Below are positions 27,459 to 37,282 of a stretch of DNA of 64,000 nt, piece by piece. The notes below the pieces were generated by a model, which saw only the letters and a list, made by a program, of their open reading frames with translations, was not told where the DNA came from and made no database searches. The translations under genes were made by a program, and so were the position numbers. Source of the DNA: Microbacterium sp. Leaf288 (GTDB lineage Bacteria; Actinomycetota; Actinomycetes; Actinomycetales; Microbacteriaceae); assembly GCF_001422925.1 (NCBI RefSeq), contig NZ_LMNI01000012.1:496345-560344 (forward strand), in the 5' to 3' direction. The number at the start of each line of letters is the position of its first letter. The first letter of the stretch is position 1.

Positions 27459-27488
27459 TTGCGGAAACGCTTCGAATCGCTCTACTCT
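27459..27488 (+). promoter_or_regulatory. Promoter with LacI-type operator of the mannoside operon
   Basis: A -35 TTGCGG (27459-27464) and a -10 TACTCT (27483-27488) are 18 bases apart. Between them lies GAAACGCTTC (27464-27473), a LacI-family half-palindrome pair around a central CG with one mismatch. Repression by the divergent LacI protein is the simple reading. Confidence 0.55.
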
Positions 27489-27565
27489 GACGGCGCGACG
27501 AACCACGCAACGGTGCGACGACGCGCACCGGCAGTTCAAGGGCGAACCTGACAAGGAGAAATCAC

Positions 27566-28879
27566 ATGGCGAAGAAGGCACTGGCGGGCATCGTGCTGCT
27601 GGCCACCGCCGCGGTCGCGATCAGCGGCTGCGCGGGCGGCGGCGCGGGCGATGCCGACAACACGATCGACGGCGAGATCAAGGGCGACATCAAGGTCCTC
27701 ACCTGGCGCACCGACCTCGTGCAGGACGGCACGTACGACCGCTACGTCGAGGAGTTCGAGAAGAAGTACCCCGAGGTGAACGTGACCATCGAGGCCGTCA
27801 CCGACTACGCGACCGAGATGCAGACGCGCATGTCGACCACGAACTACGGCGACGTCCTCGGCATCCCGACCATCCAGCCCGACCAGTTCGAGCAGTTCCT
27901 CGAGCCGCTCGGCAAGACGGCGGACTTCGAGGACACCTACCGATTCCTCCCCGCCGCCAGCTACGACGGCACCCAGTACGGCATCGCGTGGGGCGGCAAC
28001 GCCAACGGCGTCGTCTACAACAAGAAGGTCTTCGAGGCGGCCGGCGTCACCGAGCTCCCGACCAGCGAGGAGGAGTGGCTCGAGGCCCTCCAGAAGGTCA
28101 AGGACAACACCGATGCGATCCCGCTGTACACCAACTACAAGGGCGGGTGGCCGCTGACCCAGAGCTTCGGCAACCTCGGCGGCGTCACCGACGACGCCGA
28201 TGCCCCGATCACGCTCGCCGAGGACCCGGCACCGTGGACCGAGGGCACCGACGTCTACGCGATCGACTCCCTGCTCTACGAGAGCGTGGCGGCCGGCCTC
28301 ACCGAGGACGACCCGCTCACCACCGACTGGGAGCAGTCGAAGGTGCTCATCGGCACCGGCGAGGTCGCGGCGATGACCCTCGGCTCATGGGCCGTGTCGC
28401 AGATGAAGGCCGCCGCCGAAGACAACGGCGCCTCGGCCGACGACATCGGGTTCTTCGCGTTCCCGGCGAACGTCGACGGCCAGCAGTACGCCGTGATCGG
28501 CGGCGACTACAACCTCGGCGTGAGCAAGCACTCCAAGGCGAAGGCCGCGTCCTGGGCGTTCATCCAGTGGATCGTGGGCGAGTCCGACTACACCGACGTG
28601 CAGGGCATGGTGTCGACGCTGAAGGACGACCCGCTCCCCGAGTCGCTGACCGACTTCGAGGCCGCCGGCGTCGAGCTCATGGAGATCAACCCGGCCCCGG
28701 CCGGCAAGGAGGCGCTCCTCACCGAGACCGCGAATGAGGCCCAGATCGACCTCTACGGCCCGATCTACCGCCAGAAGCTCGTCGACATCGCCCGCGGCGC
28801 CGCCGACGGCGACAAGGAGAGCTACTTCGCCGAGCTCAACGACAAGTGGGGCGCCGCCGTCGAGAGCCTCAAGGGCTGA
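27566..28879 (+). CDS. Sugar ABC transporter substrate-binding lipoprotein (mannoside context)
   Basis: A 437-residue family 1 solute-binding protein. The signal peptide with lipobox AISGC ends near residue 19. The mature protein shows IKVLTWRTDLVQDG, YGIAWGGNANGVVYNKKVFEAAGV and TLGSWAVSQMKAA, as in oligosaccharide-binding proteins. AAGGAG precedes ATG 27566. It is the first gene of a tightly packed operon with two permeases, a beta-mannosidase, a GH113-like enzyme and a kinase, so beta-manno-oligosaccharides are the likely ligand. Confidence 0.93.
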   Translation: MAKKALAGIVLLATAAVAISGCAGGGAGDADNTIDGEIKGDIKVLTWRTDLVQDGTYDRYVEEFEKKYPEVNVTIEAVTDYATEMQTRMSTTNYGDVLGIPTIQPDQFEQFLEPLGKTADFEDTYRFLPAASYDGTQYGIAWGGNANGVVYNKKVFEAAGVTELPTSEEEWLEALQKVKDNTDAIPLYTNYKGGWPLTQSFGNLGGVTDDADAPITLAEDPAPWTEGTDVYAIDSLLYESVAAGLTEDDPLTTDWEQSKVLIGTGEVAAMTLGSWAVSQMKAAAEDNGASADDIGFFAFPANVDGQQYAVIGGDYNLGVSKHSKAKAASWAFIQWIVGESDYTDVQGMVSTLKDDPLPESLTDFEAAGVELMEINPAPAGKEALLTETANEAQIDLYGPIYRQKLVDIARGAADGDKESYFAELNDKWGAAVESLKG

Positions 28880-28899
28880 CGGAAGGGGGCGGCAGAGAC

Positions 28900-29892
28900 A
28901 TGGCCATCGCAACTCCTGGCGCGGCACCGGCGGATGCCCCTGCTGCCCTCTCGGCGCCCATGCGCGGCCGCCGGCTCCGCGGGATCTCCCGCGGCGCCGG
29001 CGGCCGGCGGGGCGGCTCCGCAGGCCGGAGCGTCATGCAGCACCTCACGCCGTGGCTGTTCCTCGCCGCGGCCGTGGGCCTGCTGCTGCTGTTCACCTAC
29101 TGGCCGGCGATCAACCTCTTCTACTACAGCGTCACCGACTGGGACGGCATCGACCAGCAGAAGAACCTCGTCGGGTTCGAGAACTACGTGCAGGTCTTCA
29201 CCGATCCGCGCATCTTCTCGGTGTTCTTCGTCAGCCTCTACTACTTCGCCGCGTCGTTCTTCCAGATCGCCATCGCGCTGTACTTCGCGACGATCCTGAG
29301 CTTCTCGACCCGATTCTCCGGCTTCTTCCGCGGCGTGCTGTTCTTCCCCTACCTGATCAACGGCGTCGCCGTCGGCTTCGTCTTCCTCTACCTGTTCCAG
29401 CCCGGCGGCACGCTCGACACCGTGCTGAGCTGGTTCGGCGTCACCGAGCCGCCGCAGTGGCTGGGCGACCCCGACGTCGTCAACTGGTCGCTCGCCGCCA
29501 CGTCCGTGTGGCGCTACACCGGCATGGGATTCGTGCTGTTCCTCGGCGCGATCCAGTCGATCCCCCACGAGCTGTACGAAGCCGCCGACATCGACGGCGC
29601 CAACCGCTGGGCGCAGTTCTGGGCGATCATCTTCCCCGGCATCCGCCGCGTCGTGGGCCTCACCGTGATCCTCGCGATCGCCGGCAGCCTCAGTGTGTTC
29701 GAGGTGCCCTTCGTGATGACCGGCGGGGCGAACGGCTCCTCCACATTCGTCATCAACACGCTGCAGACCGCGTTCAGCTACCGGTCGGTGGGTCTCGCCT
29801 CGGCGATGGCCGTCGTCCTGCTGATCGTCGTGCTGGTCGTGACATGGATCCAGCGCAGAGTCTTCCCCGACGAGAAGGTCGATCTCACATGA
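28900..29892 (+). CDS. Carbohydrate ABC transporter permease, MalF type
   Basis: A 330-residue permease with an Arg/Gly-rich cytoplasmic N-terminus (about 45 residues) and six predicted helices. The EAA coupling loop is ELYEAADIDGANRWAQFWAIIFPGI (about residues 225-249). The ATG at 28900, 20 bases after the binding-protein stop, is preferred over an upstream start inside that gene. A GGAAGGGGG stretch lies upstream. The stop overlaps the next permease start (ATGA). Confidence 0.92.
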   Translation: MAIATPGAAPADAPAALSAPMRGRRLRGISRGAGGRRGGSAGRSVMQHLTPWLFLAAAVGLLLLFTYWPAINLFYYSVTDWDGIDQQKNLVGFENYVQVFTDPRIFSVFFVSLYYFAASFFQIAIALYFATILSFSTRFSGFFRGVLFFPYLINGVAVGFVFLYLFQPGGTLDTVLSWFGVTEPPQWLGDPDVVNWSLAATSVWRYTGMGFVLFLGAIQSIPHELYEAADIDGANRWAQFWAIIFPGIRRVVGLTVILAIAGSLSVFEVPFVMTGGANGSSTFVINTLQTAFSYRSVGLASAMAVVLLIVVLVVTWIQRRVFPDEKVDLT

Positions 29893-30797
29893 CCACCACC
29901 GAAGAACCGCTCCGCACGATGCCGCTGCGGACCAGCCCGCCCGAGCCGAAGATCCGCGGACGCTCGCCCCTCGAGCGCGTGCGCTCGGGGAGCGCCACGA
30001 CAGCGAAGTACACGAGTCTCATCGTCGCGGCCGTCGTCACGATCCTGCCGCTGTCGGTCCTGCTGTTCGCCGGACTCAAGACCGCCCCCGAGTACGCGCA
30101 GACGGGGCCGTTCACGCCGCCGTCGAACTGGCTCAACTTCGACAACTTCGTGACGGCGTTCGTCAGCGGGAAGATGCTCGAAGGCTTCGTGAACACCACG
30201 ATCGTCCTGGTGGTGTCGCTGGTGGGCACGATCTTCATCGGCACGATGGCCGCCTATGCGCTCGACCGCTTCAACTTCCGCGGCAAGCGACTGGTGCTCG
30301 CGCTCTTCCTCCTCGCGACGCTGATCCCCGGCGTCACGACGCAGGTCGCGACCTTCCAGCTGATCAGCGCCTTCGGCCTGTACGACTCGATGGCGGCCCT
30401 GATCATCCTGTTCATGGGCACCGACATCATCGCGATCTACCTGTTCATCCAGTTCATGCAGTCGATCCCGGTCTCGCTCGACGAGGCGGCGATGATCGAC
30501 GGCGCGAACCGATGGACGATCTACTGGCGCATCATCCTGCCGCTGCTGCGGCCGGCCATCGCGACCGTCGTGATCATCAAGGGCATCGCGATCTACAACG
30601 AGTTCTACCTCCCCTTCCTCTATCTGCCCTCGCAGGGATTCATCTCGACCTCCCTGTTCCGATTCAAGGGCCCGTACGGCGCGCAATGGGAGGTGATCGC
30701 CGCGGGTACGATCCTCGTGATCATCCCCACGTTCATCGCCTTCCTGCTGCTTCAGCGCTGGATCTACAAGGGCCTCACCGCAGGAGCCGTCAAGTGA
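29889..30797 (+). CDS. Carbohydrate ABC transporter permease, MalG type
   Basis: A 302-residue permease with about 38 cytoplasmic residues and six predicted helices. The EAA loop is SLDEAAMIDGANRWTIYWRIILPLLRP (about residues 197-223). The start overlaps the stop of the MalF-type gene, and its own stop overlaps the GTG start of the beta-mannosidase gene, so the operon is translationally coupled throughout. As in the other importer, no ATPase gene is present. Confidence 0.92.
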   Translation: MTTTEEPLRTMPLRTSPPEPKIRGRSPLERVRSGSATTAKYTSLIVAAVVTILPLSVLLFAGLKTAPEYAQTGPFTPPSNWLNFDNFVTAFVSGKMLEGFVNTTIVLVVSLVGTIFIGTMAAYALDRFNFRGKRLVLALFLLATLIPGVTTQVATFQLISAFGLYDSMAALIILFMGTDIIAIYLFIQFMQSIPVSLDEAAMIDGANRWTIYWRIILPLLRPAIATVVIIKGIAIYNEFYLPFLYLPSQGFISTSLFRFKGPYGAQWEVIAAGTILVIIPTFIAFLLLQRWIYKGLTAGAVK

Positions 30798-33274
30798 CCT
30801 CTTCCCTCTCCTTCCGCCCGATCGACGCCGGCTGGACGCTGCGGGCGTCCGCCGGACCTGCTCCCGGGGGACTCACGGATGCCGTCGCCGCCGTCGTGCC
30901 CGGGTGCGTGCACACCGACCTCCTGGCCGCGGGTCTCATCCCCGACCCGTTCCTCGACGACAACGAGTCGGCGCTGGCCTGGATCGGACTCGTCGACTGG
31001 ACGTACGCGACGACATTCCCTTGGACGAAGGATGCCGCGGACCGCACCGATCTCGTCTTCGAGGGCCTGGACACCGTGACGACGATCCTGCTCAACGGGC
31101 GCGCGGTCGGCTCGACGGCGAACCAGCACCGCTCGTACCGGTTCGACGTGCGCGACGCGCTCGTCGAGGGCGACAACGAGCTCGTGGTGCGCTTCCGCTC
31201 GCCGGTGAAGTACGCGAACGAGCAGAGCGTCGCACTCGGCGTGCGCCAGCGGCCGTACCCGCTCCCGTATGACGCGATCCGCAAGTCCGCGTGCAGCTTC
31301 GGCTGGGATTGGGGCATCGCGACCTACACGAGCGGCATCGTGAAGCCGGTCGGGCTCGAGTCCTGGTCGGTCGCGCGTCTCGCGCAGACGCGCGTCGTCG
31401 CTGCGCCGGACGGCGACGGCGGCACGATCACGGTGGACGTCGAGCTCGAGCGCTCGCGCCACGACCCTGTCGTCGTGACGGTGCGCGTCGGCGGCGTGGA
31501 GACATCCGGCAGCCTGGCCGGTGATGACACGACCACGACCGTGACGCTCTCGCTCGCCGAGGTGGAGCGCTGGTGGCCGGTCGGGTACGGCGCGCAGCCT
31601 CTGTACGACGTCGAGGTCGAGCTCGTCGCAGCCGCCGACGGCATGGTTCTCGATCGCACGGCGCGCAAGGTCGGATTCCGGGACGTGCGCTGGGACATGA
31701 CGCCCGACGAGGCCGGCACGCCGTTCACACTCGTCGTCAACGACCAGCCGGTGTTCGTGAAGGGCGTCAACTGGATCCCCGACGACGCACTCACCGTGCG
31801 CGTCACGCGCGACCGCGTGCGGCGCCGCTTCGAGCAGGCGCTCGACGCGAACCTCAACCTCATCCGCGTCTGGGGCGGCGGGCTCTACGAGTCCGACGAC
31901 TTCTACGAGCTGGCCGACGAGCTGGGGCTGCTGGTCTGGCAGGACTTCCTGTTCGCGTGCGCGGCGTACGCCGAGGAGGATCCGCTGCGCTCGGAGGTCG
32001 AGGCGGAGGCGCGCGAGAACATCGTGCGCCTCGGCCACCATGCGTCGCTCGTGCTGCTCACCGGCAACAACGAGAACCTGTGGGGCTACGAGGACTGGGG
32101 CTGGAAGCTGCGCCTCGACGGCAAGACCTGGGGCGCGCACTACTACTACGAGCTGTTCCCCGCGCTCGTCGCCGAGCTCGCACCGCACGTTCCGTACGCG
32201 CCGGGGAGCCCGTTCAGCCCCGGCATGGGCTGGGACGGCCAGACGCAGACCGGCCCGCACCCCAACGACGAGCAGCACGGCTCGATGCACCTGTGGGAGC
32301 AGTGGAACCGTCGCGACTGGCACACCTACCGAGAGCACACGCCGCGGTTCGTCGCCGAGTTCGGCTGGCAGGGGCCGCCGGCGTGGTCGACGCTCGTGCG
32401 CTCCGTGTCGGACGCGCCGCTGACCCCCGAATCGCCCGGCATGATCGTGCACCAGAAGGCGATGGAGGGGAACACCAAGCTCTCGAACGGGCTGATCCCC
32501 CACTTCCGGATGCCGGAGGCCATGGAGGACTGGCACTGGGCGATGCAGCTCAACCAGGCGCTCGCCGTGCGCACCGCTCTCGAGCACTTCCGGTCGTGGG
32601 CACCGCACACCCAGGGCGCGATCGTCTGGCAGCTCAACGACTGCTGGCCGGTCACGTCGTGGGCCGCGATCGACGGCGACGAGCGTCCGAAGCCGCTGTA
32701 CTACGGGCTGAAGAACGCGTTCGCCCCGCGGCTGGCGACGATCCAGCCCCGCGACGGCGGGCTCGCCGCGGTGCTCGTCAACGACACGGCCGAGCCGTGG
32801 TCCGGCGGATTCGTGGCGCGACGCGTGGGGTTCGCGGGCGACGAGCTCGCCCGGTTCGAGACCCCGGTCTCGCTGAGCCCGCGCGAGACGGTGACCGTGT
32901 CGCTGCCCGCCGACGTCGCCGTGGCCGCCGACCTGGCCTCCGAGCTCGTCGTGGCGGGCGTCGACGACGTGCGGGGCTTCTGGTTCTTCGCCGAGCCTCG
33001 GGACTCGGCACTCGGCGCGGCCGAGGTCGAGGTGCACGCCGAGCCGGTCGCCGACGGCACGCGGGTCACGCTCACCGCTTCCACGCTGGTGCGCGACCTC
33101 ACGCTCCTCGTCGACAAGGTCGACGCCGATGCCGTGGCATCCGATGCGCTCGTCACCCTGCTGCCGGGCGAGAGCGCGACGCTGATCGTGCGCCACGACG
33201 GCGACGGGCTCGCCGCATCCGCCCTCTCCGATCCGCGCGTGCTGCGCACCGCCAACGAGCTGGTCGCCTCGTGA
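30794..33274 (+). CDS. Beta-mannosidase, GH2
   Basis: An 826-residue intracellular glycosidase that releases mannose from the non-reducing end of beta-1,4-manno-oligosaccharides. It has a jelly-roll N-terminal domain (WTLRASAG, LVFEGLDTVTTILLNG), immunoglobulin-like domains and a barrel with KGVNWIPDDAL and RVWGGGLYESDDFYELADELG. The acid/base Glu is in LTGNNENLWGYEDWGW (about residues 424-437) and the nucleophile Glu in FVAEFGWQGPP (about 522). The NNENLWG motif and the size are of beta-mannosidases and not beta-galactosidases. GTG 30794 overlaps the permease stop. Confidence 0.94.
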   Translation: MTSSLSFRPIDAGWTLRASAGPAPGGLTDAVAAVVPGCVHTDLLAAGLIPDPFLDDNESALAWIGLVDWTYATTFPWTKDAADRTDLVFEGLDTVTTILLNGRAVGSTANQHRSYRFDVRDALVEGDNELVVRFRSPVKYANEQSVALGVRQRPYPLPYDAIRKSACSFGWDWGIATYTSGIVKPVGLESWSVARLAQTRVVAAPDGDGGTITVDVELERSRHDPVVVTVRVGGVETSGSLAGDDTTTTVTLSLAEVERWWPVGYGAQPLYDVEVELVAAADGMVLDRTARKVGFRDVRWDMTPDEAGTPFTLVVNDQPVFVKGVNWIPDDALTVRVTRDRVRRRFEQALDANLNLIRVWGGGLYESDDFYELADELGLLVWQDFLFACAAYAEEDPLRSEVEAEARENIVRLGHHASLVLLTGNNENLWGYEDWGWKLRLDGKTWGAHYYYELFPALVAELAPHVPYAPGSPFSPGMGWDGQTQTGPHPNDEQHGSMHLWEQWNRRDWHTYREHTPRFVAEFGWQGPPAWSTLVRSVSDAPLTPESPGMIVHQKAMEGNTKLSNGLIPHFRMPEAMEDWHWAMQLNQALAVRTALEHFRSWAPHTQGAIVWQLNDCWPVTSWAAIDGDERPKPLYYGLKNAFAPRLATIQPRDGGLAAVLVNDTAEPWSGGFVARRVGFAGDELARFETPVSLSPRETVTVSLPADVAVAADLASELVVAGVDDVRGFWFFAEPRDSALGAAEVEVHAEPVADGTRVTLTASTLVRDLTLLVDKVDADAVASDALVTLLPGESATLIVRHDGDGLAASALSDPRVLRTANELVAS

Positions 33275-34251
33275 CCGCCGAGACCACCCAGGCGCTCGGG
33301 CCGTACGTGGCCGGAATGACCTGGGGATGGACGGGCATGCGCGGAACATGGGGGACGGCCGAGGCATCCCAGTCGCTGCGGCTGATGGCCGACCACGCAG
33401 TGAACTGGACCGCGCTGGCGTACGCGGCCCTGCAGGACACCGCGCAGTCGACCGAGGTGCGGTTCCGCGAGGAGCCGACGGTGACCGACGACGAGATCGT
33501 GTGGGCGATCCGCGAGGCGAAGGCGCTCGGGCTGAAGGTGTGTCTCAAGCCCGTCGTCAACGTCGCCGACGGCACGTGGCGCGCGCACATCGGGTTCTTC
33601 GACCAGGACGTCCCGGGCGAGCCGACGTGGGGCGAGTGGTTCGCGTCGTACCGCGAGTTCATCGTGCATGCCGCGCGCCTCGCGGAGGCGGAGGGCTGCG
33701 AGATGCTCTGCGTCGGCTGCGAGATGGTGCGCGCCGACGCCCGCGAGGCCGAGTGGCGCGAGCTCATCGCCGCCGTGCGGGCCGAGTACTCCGGCATCGT
33801 GACGTACAACTGCGACAAGTACCAGGAGGATCGCCTCGGCTGGTGGGACGCGGTCGACGTCGTGAGCTCGAGCGGCTACTACCCCATCGACGGGTGGGAG
33901 GCCGAGCTCGATCGCATCGAGGCGGCCGTCGGCGCGACGGGCAAGCCGTTCTTCTTCATGGAAGCCGGCTGCCCGTCGCGTGAAGGGTCGCCGGCACGTC
34001 CGAACGACTGGTCGCTGCCCGGCGCACCCTCTGGTGCGGAGCAGCTGAGGTACTACGAGGCGATGTTCGAGGCATGCGACGCCCGGCCATGGGTGCGCGG
34101 CTTCATGCTGTGGGACTGGCCGGCACGGCTCTACTCCCCAGGCGAGGCGCCCGCGAACGACGACTACTGTCCCTACGGCAAGCCGGCGGGCGCATTCCTG
34201 CGCGAGGCATACCGTGCGCGCTCGCGCGGCACGGACGCGGTGCGGGCATGA
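33271..34251 (+). CDS. GH113-like beta-mannanase/glycosidase
   Basis: A 326-residue TIM-barrel glycosidase without a signal peptide. It starts YVAGMTWGWTG, has LKVCLKPVVNVADGTW near residue 89-104, a Glu at residue 151 in VGCEM, and a Glu at 231 in FFFMEAGCPS. These positions coincide with the catalytic acid/base and nucleophile numbering I recall for the Alicyclobacillus GH113 mannanase. The enzyme would cleave short beta-1,4-mannan oligomers in the cytosol together with the GH2 mannosidase. GTG 33271 overlaps the mannosidase stop. The family call is from motifs and context, not from a search. Confidence 0.78.
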   Translation: MTAETTQALGPYVAGMTWGWTGMRGTWGTAEASQSLRLMADHAVNWTALAYAALQDTAQSTEVRFREEPTVTDDEIVWAIREAKALGLKVCLKPVVNVADGTWRAHIGFFDQDVPGEPTWGEWFASYREFIVHAARLAEAEGCEMLCVGCEMVRADAREAEWRELIAAVRAEYSGIVTYNCDKYQEDRLGWWDAVDVVSSSGYYPIDGWEAELDRIEAAVGATGKPFFFMEAGCPSREGSPARPNDWSLPGAPSGAEQLRYYEAMFEACDARPWVRGFMLWDWPARLYSPGEAPANDDYCPYGKPAGAFLREAYRARSRGTDAVRA

Positions 34252-34343
34252 CCGCGGTCGACGCGCGGGGGGCTTCTGCCGAAGCGCCGGCGGGGGGAAC
34301 ATCTCATCGTGGCGTCACGGTGCGGGAAGGGGCGGACAGCCGC

Positions 34344-35255
34344 ATGAGCACAGTACTGGCGATCGATGCCGGCCAGACCGGCATCAAGGTGCGCGTGCGC
34401 GAGCACGACATCGTCTTCCCGGGCATCCGCACCGGCGAGCCGCTCCTCCCCCAGCTCGCCGCCGTCGCGCGCGCCGCGATCGAGCGCACGGGCGCCGAGG
34501 TCTCCGTCGTCAGTGCGGGGGTGTCGGGCCTGACCACGCGGGAATCGGATGCTGCCGCCTTCCTCGCCAGGATCGACGACGCCGCCGTGCACGAGGTGAT
34601 CCTCGCTCACGACTCGACGACGTCGTTCCTCGGGGCGCTCGGCGATACGCGCGGCGCGGTCGTCGCCGCGGGCACCGGGGTGGTGACGCTCGCGGTGGGC
34701 GCCTCGCGGGTGGCCCGGGTCGACGGGTGGGGATACCTCATGGGCGACGCGGGCAGCGGCTACTGGATCGGCCGCGAGGCGCTCGACGCCGTCATGCGCG
34801 AGTACGACGGCCGCGGGCCGACGACCGCGCTGCGCGCCGTCGCGGAGGAGCGGTGGCCCGACCTCAGCCAGGCGTACATCCACCTGCAGTCCGATCCCGA
34901 GCGGGTGAGCGTCGTCGCGTCGTTCGCGGCCCACGTCGCGCGCCTCGCGACGGAGGGCGACGCGGTGTCGCAGAACATCACCGTGCGCGCCGGCGGCGAG
35001 CTCGCGCACAGCGTCGAGACGGCGCTGCGCCGCGTGCGCTCCGACGAGCCCGGCGAGCACTTCGCCGCGTGCGCCATCGGCGGCGTCTTCCGCTCCCCGC
35101 AGCTGCGCGAGGCGTTCGCGTCCCACATCGCTGCGAGCGAGTTCGACGTCACGCTCGTCGAGCCCCTCGGCCACGGCATCGACGGCGCCGCGGCCCTCGC
35201 CGGCCTCGCGCCGCAGCATCCACTCGCCCACGCGGTCTCGGTCGCCCACGCCTGA
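34344..35255 (+). CDS. BadF/BadG/BcrA/BcrD-type ATPase, sugar kinase (N-acetylglucosamine kinase-like)
   Basis: A 303-residue ASKHA-fold kinase. The phosphate-1 motif is LAIDAGQTGIKVRV at the N-terminus, followed by HDSTTSFLGAL, the glycine-rich VVAAGTGVVTLAVG and DGWGYLMGDAGSGYWIGREALDAVM. This matches eukaryotic-type GlcNAc kinase relatives in bacteria. As the last gene of the mannoside operon, it may phosphorylate mannose or another monosaccharide released by the hydrolases. An in-frame ATG at 34248 overlaps the upstream stop and would add 32 low-complexity residues. The later start is preferred because the fold begins there. Confidence 0.82.
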   Translation: MSTVLAIDAGQTGIKVRVREHDIVFPGIRTGEPLLPQLAAVARAAIERTGAEVSVVSAGVSGLTTRESDAAAFLARIDDAAVHEVILAHDSTTSFLGALGDTRGAVVAAGTGVVTLAVGASRVARVDGWGYLMGDAGSGYWIGREALDAVMREYDGRGPTTALRAVAEERWPDLSQAYIHLQSDPERVSVVASFAAHVARLATEGDAVSQNITVRAGGELAHSVETALRRVRSDEPGEHFAACAIGGVFRSPQLREAFASHIAASEFDVTLVEPLGHGIDGAAALAGLAPQHPLAHAVSVAHA

Positions 35256-35301
35256 TCCGTCTCGCGCCGCTGAGCAGCCGGGCGCTCTCACCCGCCTTTG
35301 C

Positions 35302-35368
35302 ACAGGTCAACCGGGCTTCTGCAGGACTTTTCGACTCGATCGATCCTGTAGAAGCCCGGTTGACCTGT
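35302..35368. terminator. Long imperfect hairpin ending the mannoside operon
   Basis: Arms of 25 bases (35302-35326 and 35344-35368) pair with a single mismatch around a 17-base loop. Convergent genes end on both sides, so it probably acts as a terminator. Its length is unusual for one. Confidence 0.7.
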
Positions 35369-35404
35369 TGAAGCCGATGCGGCGCTGCGACAAGCCGAGA
35401 ACGA

Positions 35405-35448
35405 CGGATGCCCCGGCCCTGAGTGTGGACAGGGGGCCGGGGCATCCG
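35405..35448. terminator. Terminator hairpin at the end of the ABC exporter operon
   Basis: Perfect 15-base arms (35405-35419 and 35434-35448) carrying CGGATGCCCCGG, close to the stop of the minus-strand exporter gene. Confidence 0.75.
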
Positions 35449-35467
35449 GGTTCTCAGACGGAGCAGG

Positions 35468-37282
35468 TCAGACGAGCGACTCCCGCCAGGCCGCGTGGAG
35501 CTGCGCGAACTTGCCGGTGCCGCCGATGAGCTCCTCGGGGGTGTCGTCCTCGATGATCTCGCCGTGCTCCATGACCAGCACGCGGTCGGCGATCGCGACA
35601 GTCGACAGACGGTGCGCGATGATGATCGCGGTGCGGTCGGCCAGCAGCGTCTGCAGGGCGTCCTGGATCTGGCGCTCCGACGGGATGTCGAGCGATGCGG
35701 TCGCCTCGTCGAGGATCAGCACCGCCGGGTTCGCGAGGAACGCCCGTGCGAACGAGATCAGCTGGCGCTGACCCGCCGACACGCGGCCGCCGCGCTTGTT
35801 GACGTCCGTGCCGTAGCCGTCGGGAAGAGCCTGGATGAAGGCGTCGGCTCCGACCGCGCGAGCCGCCGCCTGGATCTCATCGAGCGTCGCGTCGGGCTTG
35901 CCCAGCGCGATGTTGTCGGCGACCGTGCCGCTGAACAGGTAGGCCTCCTGCGTGACCATGACGATGGCACGGCGGAGATCCTTCGGATGCAGGTTGCGCA
36001 GGTCCACGCCGTCGAGCGTCACCGCACCGCGGGTCGGGTCGTAGAACCGCGACACGAGCTTGGCGAGCGTCGACTTGCCGGCACCCGTCGTCCCGACGAG
36101 CGCGATCGTCTGACCGGCCGGGATGTCGAGCGAGAAATCCGGAAGGATGACGCGGTCCTGCGAGTACCCGAACAGCACGTCGTCGAACCGGATGTGGCCC
36201 TTCGCCGCCCACAGGTCGACCGGGTTCTTGGGGTCGGGAACCGTGGGCTCCTCCTCCAGGACGCCCGACACCTTCTCGAGCGCCGCCGTCGCGGACTGGT
36301 ACGAGTTCAGGAAGAACGCGACCTCCTGCAGCGGCGAGAAGAAGTTGCGGACGTACAGCACCGCCGACAGCAGGAAGCCGATCTCCATCGCGCCGTCGAC
36401 GACGCGGATGCCGCCCCACGCCACCACGATCGCGAGCGTGAACGACGCCACGGCCATGAGTCCCGGCTCGAACGTGCCGAACAGACGGATCGAGCGCATG
36501 TTGACGTCCCGGTAGTCCAGTGCGAGACCGCCGAACTCCTCGTCGTTGCGCCCCTCCTTGCGGAAGGCCTTCACGGCGCGGATGCCCGTCATCGTCTCGA
36601 CGAACTTGACGATCACCTTCGCGCTGACGACACGCGACTCGCGGTAGACGAGCTGCGAGCGCGTGTAGAACCAGCGCATCAGGAGGAACAGCGGGATGCC
36701 CATGAACGTGAGGATCAGGCCCGACTGCCAGTCCACGAGGAACAGCGCGACCAGGGTGAACGCGCCGTAGAGGATGCCCGAGACCAGCTCGTTGAGGCCC
36801 CCGTCGAGGAGCTCGCGGATGGTGTCGAGGTCGCTCGTCTGGCGCGAGATGATGCGGCCCGACGTGTACGACTCGTGGAACTCCAGACTCAGCCGCTGCG
36901 TGTGCAGGAAGATGCGCTTGCGGAGGTCGAGCATGATCGCCTGCGTAAGGCGCGCCGCGACGACGACGTACCACCCGATGAGGGCGGCGCCGCCGAGTGC
37001 CGTGACGAGGTACACGAGGACCACGACGATCGTCGGCGCCCAGTCCATGCGCTCGACCGCGGCCGGCAGCGCGTTGTTGATGCCGATGCCGATGAGCCAC
37101 GGCCCCGCGACGCGCAGTGCGGTCGAGACGACGAGCACGATGCCCGCGAGGATCAGCTGCGCGCGCACCGGTGTGATGAGCGAGCCGAGGAGGCGCAGCG
37201 AGCGCTTGCGGATCGCCTTGCTCTCGTCGCGTGTGTAGTCGGAGCGGTCTTCGCCGCTCGTTCCGGTCACCGTGGTGCTCAC
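35468..37282 (-). CDS. ABC exporter half-transporter, subunit with consensus Walker B Glu
   Basis: A 604-residue fusion of a six-helix exporter domain (about residues 40-330) and a nucleotide-binding domain. Walker A is GTTGAGKST (near 405), the Q-loop [11 protein letters not shown], Walker [14 protein letters not shown] (Glu retained) and the H-loop IAHRLSTV. The signature reads RVSAGQRQL and not LSGGQ. The partner gene has the opposite pattern. The start GTG 37282 is chosen because it overlaps the upstream stop (GTGA) and has GGAGG at seven bases; an in-frame ATG at 37297 is less well placed. A multidrug or lipid-like substrate is typical of the family. Confidence 0.93.
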   Translation of the reverse strand: MSTTVTGTSGEDRSDYTRDESKAIRKRSLRLLGSLITPVRAQLILAGIVLVVSTALRVAGPWLIGIGINNALPAAVERMDWAPTIVVVLVYLVTALGGAALIGWYVVVAARLTQAIMLDLRKRIFLHTQRLSLEFHESYTSGRIISRQTSDLDTIRELLDGGLNELVSGILYGAFTLVALFLVDWQSGLILTFMGIPLFLLMRWFYTRSQLVYRESRVVSAKVIVKFVETMTGIRAVKAFRKEGRNDEEFGGLALDYRDVNMRSIRLFGTFEPGLMAVASFTLAIVVAWGGIRVVDGAMEIGFLLSAVLYVRNFFSPLQEVAFFLNSYQSATAALEKVSGVLEEEPTVPDPKNPVDLWAAKGHIRFDDVLFGYSQDRVILPDFSLDIPAGQTIALVGTTGAGKSTLAKLVSRFYDPTRGAVTLDGVDLRNLHPKDLRRAIVMVTQEAYLFSGTVADNIALGKPDATLDEIQAAARAVGADAFIQALPDGYGTDVNKRGGRVSAGQRQLISFARAFLANPAVLILDEATASLDIPSERQIQDALQTLLADRTAIIIAHRLSTVAIADRVLVMEHGEIIEDDTPEELIGGTGKFAQLHAAWRESLV

